Shown here piece by piece: positions 12,401 to 23,006 of a stretch of 64,000 nt of DNA. Origin of the DNA: Blasia pusilla. Lineage: Eukaryota > Marchantiophyta > Marchantiopsida > Blasiales. Every line of letters begins with the position of its first letter. Position 1 is the stretch's first letter. Location: positions 41,850,001-41,914,000 of the forward strand of contig CM114273.1 of the NCBI GenBank assembly GCA_050084515.1, in the 5' to 3' direction. The position numbers and the translations under genes are program-made. The notes below the pieces were generated by a model that worked only from the letters and a program-made list of their open reading frames with translations, made no database searches and was not told the origin of the DNA.

Positions 12401-12435
<35 letters not shown>
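12018..12435 (+). repeat. Imperfect minisatellite with GA tracts upstream of the JmjC gene
   Basis: A unit of GTGATTTACTTCCACGGGAA, then a stretch ending GGCTTTCATTTCAAATCGA and a (GA)n tail, recurs at 12018, 12107, 12187 and 12345. Copies differ by substitutions and by GA length. It ends about 230 bp before the JmjC start codon, so it may lie in the promoter or 5' UTR. Confidence 0.85.
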
Positions 12436-12436
<1 letters not shown>

Positions 12437-12665
12437 TACTGTCCACGGGGAAGGGGCCATGGGCCTTGATTTGCTAATTCTGCGACAATCGAACAGGGCA
12501 CCGTACAGCCCAAGAAATCCTATGAGATCCTCCTGTGTGGGACTGTTACGCTCTCCAGATTTCACACACCCGTCACAGAGAGAGAGAGAGACATGCCAAC
12601 TGGAAAAGTAGGGAGAAGCAGGAGACGGAGACTTCCAGGATCGGGGGTTGGGAGGGTTTGTCAAA

Positions 12666-15241
12666 ATGGAGGCCTTCAGCGGTCAATGGGCACTGCAGTT
12701 GGAGAGAAGATGTGGCAAAAGAGATGGGCCAGATGCGAGGAGAGCGGAGGAGAAACTCGAGATGGCCTTTGAGAGTCTATCTGAAGAGGTTAGAGAGCTG
12801 TCGTTGGGTACTAACGGAGAAGTGGACAGGATAAATGGACCTCTCTCTCCAGTGGTTTTCTTGAGGAATTATGTCATGCCTGGCCGTCCCTGCATTATCA
12901 CCAATGCTTTGAATCACTGGCCAGCGCTTCACAAGTGGACCAATGAGTACCTGTGCGCAATGCTGCGAGACCAGTTCGTGAGTGTGCACTGTACTCCCGA
13001 TGGTCGCGCGGATGCCATCGTTGATCCTGTGCATTTGCTGTCGACCTACAATTGTCCGACTGTCTCCTCCTCATCCCTCACCACTCCACCATCGCCATCA
13101 GATGGTTTCTGCACCGAACCGTCTCATAATCCTGTCTCCATTGTGGAGAAGACTGAGGGTGGCAAGGGAGCTTCAGTCGCTGACAAGCTCCTCACGAATC
13201 AAGGGTCATTAGAACAGGATGAGGATGGCAATTCTGGTACAGGACATCTTTTTGTGACAGCCCATGTGGAGAAGTTGGTATTTCCCAAAGCTTTGGAGCT
13301 GATTATCAGCGGTTCAGTAGGTGGTGGAGAGTCTGGGGGAGTGGCATATGCGCAACAGCAGAACGGATGTTTCTTGTCTGAGTATGGAATTCTGGCAGGA
13401 GATGCAGAGGTGCACATTCCTTGGGCTACTGAGGCGTTGGGTTGCATGCCTGAAGCAGTGAATCTCTGGATTGGAAACCCACATGCTGTTACATCCTTTC
13501 ATAAGGATCACTACGAAAATCTCTACGCAGTTGTTGCAGGGGAGAAGCACTTCACTCTGCTCCCCCCCACTGACGTCCACCGGATGTACATTCGCAGTTA
13601 CCCTGCTGCTCATTATGTTCGAATGAAGGTGACTCTACACTGCTTACATTTCTCTCCACACCCTGGGAACTTTTTCTTGTTTGGAGACGATTTCAAACTG
13701 CTTTGCAGCCCTGAAGCTTGGAACCAGTGAGGACCAGATGTTCCTCTCTCTGAGGTAGATCAGAATTTCGTATGCGAGTTGGGTCTGTTGTGGGTATAAG
13801 GATTCCTCTCCCCAATTGCAAGAGAATTTGAAAGTTTAAAGCCCCCAAAGGCACTCCTGAAATCTTTTCTAGGGACCAAGTGTCGAGAAGCACCTAGGTC
13901 CACTTCATCTCCTCTTTAGAAGTCCACCCCACAGACCTTAAGTTCACTGAAAGCTCAGCATATCCTTTCTTTCAATCTGCTGCTTCTACTTATAATGTGA
14001 TTATGTCCTTCACTTTGAGTTTCCTAGTGTTGAGGCCCTAAACTGACATAAAAGCCTGAGTTTACACATTGTAAGTCTCTCGTGCTTGACTAGATAGTAG
14101 TCAGGCTAGTTAGCTTGTTCTCTTGTACAAATTTTTATCACAATCATCGACGAAGCTCTGAACTCCAAGCTCCTGTCAAAATCATGTTGCAACTTCTAAA
14201 ATATACTTGTTTTATGAGCAGGGCCCTACCATTGAGAATTCAGACTTCGTATCACCTTGTCCATCCATAGGTCAGTTTGTGCTGGTCCAATCGGATCATC
14301 GAGCTTTATTCCACAACTATCTTGATTATTGATTATGAACTTGTCTATCCTTTGCTGATTTTGGAATGGCCACTGCTTTGTGATTCCGGAATGGTAAGTA
14401 GTAAAACATAGAACTACAGGTTCAGATTTTCTGAAGCAACAGTTCCTAAGAATGATGTCAATTTGTCTTAAAGTATCCAACCTAGTACAAACTTGGAATG
14501 TATGATAGTTGCAGCTAATGAACACTCCTGCAAAGAACGGAAAGTTGAGACATGAAACGTATACTCGAGTGACAGAGAGCACAGATAAAGAATGTATGAG
14601 CATTGTTGAGGCATTGAGAGTGGGTACTATTAGTGATCTTTCTGTTTTCCCTATTTCAGGACAGCAAAAACTACGCAGTTGTGATAGATGAACCAGCTTC
14701 AGAGGTCCCATGGGTGAGCATTGAACCATATTCTTCAGATGTCAATGCATCTGTTGCCAAGTTTCCAAAGTACCACAACGGCCCTCGACCATTCACTTGC
14801 ACAGTGCGAGCTGGAGAAATTTTATATCTGTAAGAAGAAGTTGTACACTATCCATGACTCTTTTCCCTTGTCTGATGGCTTGGTGCTGTCTGAGTTGCTT
14901 CCAAATGAGATACTAGTCCAAGACGAGGATACTGATTCTTCTTTGGCTACATAACAGCCCAAGCATGTGGTTTCATCATGTTCGCCAGTCCCCTGACTCA
15001 GAGGGTCGCACTATAGCTCTCAATTTCTGTAAGTGCTGCTGGTCCACACATCACTGAGTTCTTGACACACTTGTTGAAGGTTATTGAATGTAACATGCAA
15101 TTCAACTGCTTAAGTTGGTAGTCGTTGCTCAGATACTACCAGCTACTTTCATCTCACCAGCAGTGAATCTTTGCAGGGTATGACATGCAGTTCGACATTA
15201 AATACGCATACTTCAACCTGCTGCAGTCTCTTGCAGTCTGA
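12666..15241 (+). CDS. JMJ32: JmjC-domain 2-oxoglutarate/Fe(II) oxygenase, JMJD7/JMJ32 type
   Basis: Exons 12666-13628, 14660-14829, 14958-15028 and 15177-15241 close in phase and give 422 residues. The start is the first ATG of the open frame (context tcaaaATGGAG). The family is cupin-fold oxygenases: animal JMJD7 is a lysyl hydroxylase, and Arabidopsis JMJ32 has been described as an H3K27 demethylase. Visible: N-terminal FLRNYVMPGRPCII and NHWPALHKW; the metal motif HKD (H279, D281) inside SFHKDHYENLY; GEKHFTLLPPTD; and the third metal ligand in MWFHHV (H384) on exon 3. The C-terminus NF-WYDMQFDIKYAYFNLL is typical. The protein is longer than the roughly 320-350 residues usual for the family because of a Ser/Thr/Pro-rich insert at about 130-200. 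The symbol is by family resemblance; orthology to Arabidopsis JMJ32 was not tested. Confidence 0.93.
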
Positions 15242-18200
15242 GTTTCATCTGGGAGGACTTTTGACTGGAAGGCCAAAGATGGCATGCAAGATGATGAACG
15301 AGATCTTGGACAATTGTAACTTGCATGAAACCTCTATTTAACAAGGCTATCACTTTGTGAAAAATCCTAAGAAAGACAACTCTTTCTGGTAGCAAGAAGA
15401 CCCAAGTTGCTTTAGTAATAGAAATGATCTAGATGCATATTTGTCGCCAAGCAAAGACGGCGGTCTCGTATAGTAGTATGAAGGCTCGAGCTTGAAAGTC
15501 CAATAGCAGTTCATGGGAGAGCATGACATTGGAAATGAAAATGTATCATGGACAAAAGGAAACGAGGAGAACCCGTCCGAGGTTTGAAACGAGAAGATTT
15601 GAATCAAGAATACGCACCTTAAGAAGGAAAGGGTGCACAAAAATAACAAATGTTTTCCCCTTGGAATGAATTTGGCCGTCCATTTTTTCACCAATCCTTA
15701 AACCATTGCATTCTCTACTTTGGTACTAGAAATCCCTACCTTACTTGAAACTCGAGAACAAAAATAAGTGAGGACAAAGGGACAAAATCTCAATCAAAAC
15801 TAAGGTTACATAAAATTTGAAATGTAGTCTTTCCTAGTGTTAAATCATGACTCATACGCATGCACATCGTTATACAACACTAGTAATATTTTTTTCTGCG
15901 GGAAGTGCTCCTGCGGGAAGTATTCTCCCGTGGCTCGAACCACGGGAATGAAAATACTTCTAAAATGGTGAATATAATGAAATTGTAACAACCACCATAA
16001 ATAGTAAAGATAATGTTTTGCTCAAATATATGAAGAATCACGAAATTATAAATTTGAAAATTAAATAATAAAATAAGTTTTGCTTGAATATATGAAGCAT
16101 CATGAGATTCTAATTTTGATTTTTTTTTAAATGCTTATTTTTTCCCTTATTAAGTTAGAGAGAAATCAGTTATCCTTATTTCTCCAACCCCTATCTCTCA
16201 ATTAGTATAAATACCATTCATTTGGATCCAAAGTTTGTCTCAAATATATTTTAGAAATCCTTCATGATTCAATTTCGAAAAAAGAAATTTAAGTTATTTT
16301 ATAATTTAGAAGAATAAGAAAATTTCCACTATTCTACTATTCTATTTATATTTTTTATAAAGTAGTGCATAACTTCCCTTTCGAAACTAACTTGAAATTA
16401 AAATTTTACGTTTTTTCCTAAATATGTAAAGAAATGATTTAGTTTTGAAAATTAATCATGAGAAAGAATCAAAATATTTTTTAATTTAAATTTATTTAAA
16501 ATAAAATTTTAATTCAATATTTAAATCATCTTTTCTATTAAGTTTTGGCTTAGTATAGGCAAAATTTTAAAAAAATTAAAGGATTCACACATGGCCTTCA
16601 TTGGGAGCATCCGAGCAGGGCTATCGCTCTTACTAGTATGATACATTGTTATTATCATCTGTGAAATTCATCAAGTTAGAATTCAAATATATATGATCAT
16701 TTATTTAAAACATTTTCCTTCATTTATTTAAATGGTAGTTTGGAAAATATGAAATATTGGATGTTCATATAATCAATGTTAATCATTGCCTTATCCTTCA
16801 TATCCTTCCAACAAGTCTAGATCCATGATTACTTATTTTATGCATATTAGTAATATGCTTATTCATATTATATGTAAGCATATCACTTATATGCTTACTT
16901 AGTGATTCGTTGTTCCTGAGGAATCCTCATGAGAGATGTGGTCAAATATGGCATGTTATCCTCTTGAACATTCAACACAAACTAGTATAGTTGTCATATT
17001 TTTGGTCGATATGCAAAATATGCACCATAAGTGTGCGAGTACTATTGCCAAGCTCGTGTCTAATATCCAATTAATATTTGGAAGGTGATAAAATGTGTAA
17101 TTACATGGTCATCCTTTTGAATCATACCATCACGTATGTCTTATACAAGAATGTCTAATGGTAGTATCTTATGCACCCTTAGAATGATGCATCCCATTGT
17201 AAGATCCAATGTTGTTGGAGTCATTCGCTGCAAGAAGACACATTCCCCTTAATGAAACCTTTGGATCGTAAGTCAATATCTTCCTCCTCGAATACTTGTA
17301 TTCCTCGATGTTGTCATGACTTTTAGAGAGATAGATGAGATTACATCAAGGCTTCGAAAAGTCCTTTGTAGTTCCCATTTTAGGAGATCACGGTGAATTG
17401 CTACCTTACGGGATCTATGATTATAGATCACCCTTGCCTTTATGCATAACATTCTTAGATACATCACTACTTATTACGTGTCTTATGGCACATTTTGAGG
17501 GCTTTGATGTTGTTAATGATACTTTGCATATAGGACCAAGTAAGATGTGCCATATAGTGAGGGTGTCCTCTATTGTAAGAATTTTCTTTCATATAAGGAC
17601 ACTTGGATTAGAGTAAGAGTACTCCATGTCTTTTAATAATAACCTACTACAAATAGGTTATTTGTGCACATATATTATCATTTAGTTTTTGGAATCGGGG
17701 TATAATCTTGATGAAGCTCACTTCGGAACTCATTTTCTTTATGCCAGACCCTTGTTAGGATTGTGATACATGCAACTATGTTGTTGTACTTAGTATGGAT
17801 TCTCTTTAGTAAGAATGGATCGGGATTGATCAAAGATTACATATTTTGAGTTTATCGTAGATTATTTCATATCTCGTCGTAATTATTATGGTGTGTACAT
17901 TAAATAAGAATATATATCTGAATATTTTCATCCAAGAAAGATAAACATTGCCTTTCAAACATTAGAGAAATTTAGAATAAATTTCAAGTGCAATACATAA
18001 GTGAGTTTCCTTATGTTTGCAAGATTACAAGAGTGTGAATCTTGAATATATGGGAGTGCATGGGGAAGAAGAATTGCTAGAATCGATGTCAAGTTTTCAA
18101 AATTAAAGAAATTTTTGCAATCAACAAACTTGTGAGGAATTGAAGAGAAATAGACTTCTCGATTTCCTATTAATTACTTAAGAAAGCAATAAATTGTATC

Positions 18201-19860
18201 AAATTTTTGGGTGATTTATTCTTGATACAAATCTAGTGAGGAATCAATGCCAACATTGACCTATTGAGTGGGAAAAATCAGCAAGCTCATGAACAGTTTG
18301 TTGCAGATTTATGATTTTTTTGTTGATATTATATCAAATTGGATGGAACTTAGGGATGAGTGAAATTTATGGAAACATTAAAGTGTTTGTGGAAGAATTT
18401 GGGGAGTATAAGATACGATTGGAACCAACTCAAAAATTCAACTTTGGCGGTCAAAAAGAGGCTAGAAACATAGCTTGTATGAAAAAAATGTTGAGAAGAT
18501 TCCCTAAAGCCACATAGACTCTCAAAAGTTGAATGGGTCACGTGTTTAAGGGGGTGGATGAGAGACATTGTACATGCTTTTCAACGTATCGAAACTTAAG
18601 TTCTAATGACCCTTGTATTAGAGATGTCTGAAGAAGTACAAAAAGGAGTTCTTTACTCTATTTGAGGTTAAGTTCTAATAGACCTTGGTAGTTGATATGA
18701 TTTCGAAGGGCAAGGAAGGTTGTTGCTTGTTATAGGTTTCCCTCTATGAGAGGTTGAATGGGCTTGGTGCCAATAGTTTGGGCTTTCTAAAGCCATTCCT
18801 TTCAGAGTATTTTGATCTGCTATCTATGGAGCTGATGACGCGGGGGTGATATATCGGAACTTAATAAGTTTTGATTCACATGTACCATGTGTTGGATTGA
18901 GATTCATGTATGAGATATGACTCTCATATGAGCACCTTCCACGGGCCACCCAAGCGAGAGATAATTGGAACTCAATTTCCAATTCGATAGGTTGAGCTTG
19001 GACTCACTTGAATAATGTTTTGGCATTTTTTCACAAAATTTCTTTTGTCACCCATTCCAATGCTTTTCCAAGATGTTCTTATGAGAAATGTGCCACCAAA
19101 AGACTCATGAGAAGTCCTATGCAAAAGGATTGTACAATCTACTTGCTTTTTAGTAGTGATTTTGATGTTGTAGGAACGCAGTTTGCTAGCTGGAAGAAAG
19201 ATCTTGGTGTTGGATATTGTTATACCCTGTCAAGGATTTTGAGGGATTGTGGTAGCTAATGTTGGAGCACGTGGTGGATTTTTTGAGTTATTTCGAGAAA
19301 TTAGTGATGTTGCTCTAGTTGGGAATAGTTAGATATAAGGGCAAGTAGCTCTTGGTTGCATTTGTGTCAGTGATAAGTGTGCATATCGTAGAGTGGAGTT
19401 TACCTTATCGTAGACCTTGGGAGTGAGCTAGATAGGATTTTTAGGGTTAATGGCATACCCATAGAGTATTGGGGATTATATTGGTGACAAGAGTGGCGGA
19501 GGATTTATGAGGAATGGGGCTAGATATCAAGGGTTCCCATACCATGAAGCACCTCAATTGCCATCTTTATATTCAACAAATGTGACTTTAGCATATTCTA
19601 AGTTACTTGAAAGGCCATAAATGTGTTATGAGTAACGCTATACAATCATTGTGGGATATGGACGATCGCAAGACCTATGGATCCACAAAGGGACTCTGAC
19701 AGTTCTTCGACACGATAGGGAGTTGGATAGTTTCATCAAGGAGTTTGATAGTTGGTGCAACATATAGAAGATGGAAAACCAATAGAGATTTGACCCCTTG
19801 ATGGCCTCAAAGGGATTTCTCCTTGGATTTCTTAACATCTAGAGGGCCCTTCTATGGATG
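15242..19860. other. AT-rich intergenic DNA with decayed repeats
   Basis: No gene is recognised. At 15900-15955 a GC-rich hairpin CCCGTGG/CCACGGG sits in AT-rich sequence. The stretch 15885-16640 is bounded by ACTAGTA motifs and ends in GAGC...GCTCTTACTAG, like a small Helitron-type repeat. Around 16888-16915 is a short hairpin GTAAGCATAT/ATATGCTTAC. The open frame at 17335-17616 resembles nothing I know. Confidence 0.5.
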
Positions 19861-20044
19861 ACTATTGTGAGTTTTGGATTCTGCACGAGACGAAGATTGA
19901 GGTGTGTGGACTATATTGGTCTTCAAGATATGTGTCCATCGTTGGAGGTGTGTATGATGTGGTGAATATGGTTACGAATACAAAGGCAACCACTACTTGC
20001 ACAAAGGAGATACTTGGTGGAGTTGACGATTTGAATGCTATGAT

Positions 20045-20842
20045 TGGGTTCATCCAAGTATCACCCACGTTCAACCCATTTGGGTAGAGCGAGTACCACA
20101 CAATATATCACCCGACAGGAGGTCGTGGTGAGGATTCGCCCAGGACATCCTACAGATGAGTCCGTGGTGCAAGCCAAGGCGATAGTGACTCATGCAAAGT
20201 CCTACGACGTCTTGGTTGGTGGAGCAGAGTTATACCCGATGGGGTTTTCCTTGGATTACTGGGAGGAGTTAGCGTCCTACAGACCAAGATGGCAGCCAGG
20301 TGACGGGCGCCTTAGCTCATTACCTGTTCGATTCACAGGTGCTATGATCGAGCGACGGCCATGAGAGATGACGACCTTAACAGCATTTAGAGCGCCATCA
20401 CTTGGCCTAGTGATTTGACTGAGGGACATGTCCATACAGAGGATATACGCTCGTTCTTGACATTTCTATGGAGAGGAGTGTCATGGTCTCCGCATCAGTC
20501 TGTGGAGGAGAGGTGCCCCTTTGGGGCTCGACTGAGGAGCTCCGACGCTTAGCCACTGAGCGTGTGCAGACTGCGTGGAACGAGACGTTTGCACCAGAGC
20601 GTGACAGGTCAGAGGAACTCGAGGTAGTCGCGAGTGCTATGATGATATCCTTGGACACCACACCCATTGTGTGGCGCATCCTAGAGGAGGGTATTCGGGT
20701 GTTGGATCTCTTTGGAGGGATCAACATTGGGTTAGCTGCTGTTTTGCAGGCATGAGTACACGTGCAACAGTACGTGTATGTGGAGATTGATGATGGCGTG
20801 AGTTATTTTGAGCATTGGGAAGAGCTACTAGGGGATAAGGAA
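20045..20842 (+). pseudogene. Retroelement relic: retropepsin-like region plus cytosine-methyltransferase motif I
   Basis: This patch is clearly GC-richer than its surroundings. One frame reads VVRIRPGHPTDESVVQAKA, then YDVLVGGAELYPMGFSLDYW and YRPRWQPGDGRLSSLPVRF. I read that as the C-terminal half of a retroelement aspartic protease (the xDVLxG pattern). About 110 bp later another frame, from 20468, gives EELRRLATERVQTAWNETF and then IRVLDLFGGINIGLAAVLQA (about 20694-20753). That matches motif I (SAM binding, DLFGG) of C5 cytosine methyltransferases. After a TGA, VQQYVYVEIDD continues in frame, which is motif II-like. Frame changes and stops show that it is dead. It runs directly into the LTR-like repeat at 20843. 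Methyltransferases captured by retrotransposons are known in some algae and other eukaryotes; assignment here is by motif only. Confidence 0.6.
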
Positions 20843-21604
20843 TGTCATGGGCACACACAACGCTAAACAATCCATATTATTAGTCACATCCACACAACAC
20901 ATAACATTGATCTTCCTAACACACAAGTAGATCAACACAAGGGTAGATCGACACATATACAAAAATGAAGTCGTGCATATACATCAAGACCACAAAAAAA
21001 AATCAAAGTAAAATAACTCACACAACCAACTGCTTGTCTCAAGGCTCGTTTCCTAACTAGCAACATTTCACTCTTAAATCTACACATGGTATTAAGCCAT
21101 ATTCACCCTCCATCATAAGGGAAATACTAAAGGTTGGATTGCTCGTGTATTGAAGGGAAAAATATTATTTGAAATGGATTGCGTTAGTTTGTCAAATGCT
21201 CAACAAGCTGCTACATTAGCCCCAAATCTGAATTCTAACACCTAAGCTCCTACCACACTCTAAACAAGAGAGGTGCTCCAAAGGCTCAATATGAGAAAAA
21301 TGGTTAATGAAACCTCTCTCTCCCTCTTATACCTTTGGGAAGAAGCAAAAGCTCTTCCTCCAAAAATAGCCCTCCAAACATTAACCTATGTGTACGGATT
21401 ATCGAGTGATCCTTGACTTGATCAATAGTTCATCTTGCCGAAAATAGCAAAAGAGGGAATTCATTAGAAATAATGCTCCCAATGCAATAGACTTGTTGTC
21501 AACCTCATCCAACATCTTAAGACAAAGTTACACCAAAATAGCCCATTGACCCTTTATGTCGTTGACACGTAGAACTCTACTTGTCAACTAGCTAAGATGT
21601 GACA
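20843..21604 (+). repeat. LTR-like repeat, copy 1
   Basis: It starts TGTCATGGGCACAC and ends AAGATGTGACA, that is TG...CA with matching TGTC/GACA tips. It shares many blocks with 31932-32549, for example ACATATACA, GAGAGGTGCTCCAA, the GAAGAAGCAAAAGCTCTTCC region, ACAAAGTTACAC and the terminal GATGTGACA. It abuts the methyltransferase relic, so it is probably that element's 3' LTR after internal deletion. Confidence 0.65.
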
Positions 21605-22980
21605 GGACCAATAAGCCAAAGTCGATTCATGAGCTTTAGTAGAGATCAAGGAAGATTCTTCAAGAGGCATATGTACGTCTTCAATGTTTAATCACCAAGA
21701 TTGCAGTCGGAAAAAAATATGGCCACATACTTATGTTTGTCCATGAGGGAAAATTTTCCTGCATCTTGGGCCCCTCCACATAAGGAGCCAAAATAACTTC
21801 TCACCAAAATAACTTCTCGTCCAGTCACTTCTACCTAAACAACCAAAAACAAAAAGCGTGAGAGAAGACCCACTTCATGTACAAAAAAATTCCTTACACA
21901 TTTTCCCAAAGATCGTGCCCCCTATGGATAAACCCATCCCCTACACCCACTTTCCCATAACCTTTTTTTCCTCTTACATGATTTTTTTTTATGGGTTTTT
22001 CATTTACTGCACTCTTCATCACCACTCAATTCCAAAGAAATGAATTGTCTCGTACTCCTTTATAATGGAGAGTAGGAATGTATGGTTATGCAACATGCGG
22101 CTACATGCCAACAATAAGGGTGTGGCCATGGGAGATAATCCTCCTTTAGGGCCTTATCCCATGGCGCCATTTCTTGGAGTCGCGTGCGATCCCAAGAAAC
22201 AGCCCTCCGATTGAAACCGTCGGCTGGCCAAAGGTTCTCAGGCGGTTTCAGGCTGAACTTACATTATGTCTATCTGCTTATCTCCATAATTGAAAGAGGG
22301 AAATGGTTTTTTACAAATACCAGTTTTTTTTTAAATTGACAGGTTGAGAGGGCGCGAGGACGGATGCATTTTCTTGCGCCTAAAATTTTTGGGCGCGAGC
22401 AATCCCAACCACCCCGTTGAATTTCTACGACTCCCGCGCAATTCAAATTGTTTTGACCAATTTCAGCATGCGTGAGCGACCATGCCCATAGGATAAAGCC
22501 CTTAGTAATATAGGCCAACCGATATTACTGCTATGCACGAGTGAGACTTAATTTTCTTTATTATCTCTCTTTAATTCAACTCCCTCTCTCAAAGTGACGT
22601 GTGTCCACACCATAAGAGCTCTTAGAAGAGGATTTCCTCAAACCTCATCCACGTTTAAATGTATAATAACTAGTATATTGCATAATAAGGATGAAAGACA
22701 TCTTAACTTAACTTCTTAAGTTACACCTTTTAAAATTTCAATGGCGTACATTACATGTCAAAATCATAAGAGCCAAAAATGATATGTGTCAACACCCGAG
22801 GAAGGGGTTTAAACCGCTCCTCTTTTAATAAATTATGATTATATATGTATATATATTCCTTTCTCCGTTTTTTATGGGACTTTTATTATCGTTTATGGTT
22901 AGTAGCATCTCTGCATTTTATTCATCTCTTCCTCCCATCCCCTTTCCTCCATTTGGTGATCGAGCGAGCGAAGCCCCTCT
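21605..22980. other. Intergenic DNA, no gene seen
   Basis: No exon is supported. An inverted pair CCATGGGAGATAA / TTATCCCATGG lies near 22127-22162. The last few hundred bases probably carry the bL27 promoter and 5' UTR (GAGCGAGCG repeats near 22962-23005). Confidence 0.5.
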
Positions 22981-23006
22981 GTGGTGATCGAGCGAGCGGA
23001 GGAGCG

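Noticed and set aside
12648-12665. An upstream TTG start for the JmjC protein
   Set aside because: The ATG at 12666 is in the same frame, has reasonable context, and plant nuclear genes rarely use TTG.
17335-17616. 93-residue open frame as a gene
   Set aside because: AT-rich, no recognisable motif, no splice partners, composition like the surrounding repeats.
20468-20755. The methyltransferase-like frame as a live host gene
   Set aside because: It ends in a stop inside the domain, its flanks are in other frames, and it abuts an LTR-like repeat; a relic explains it better.
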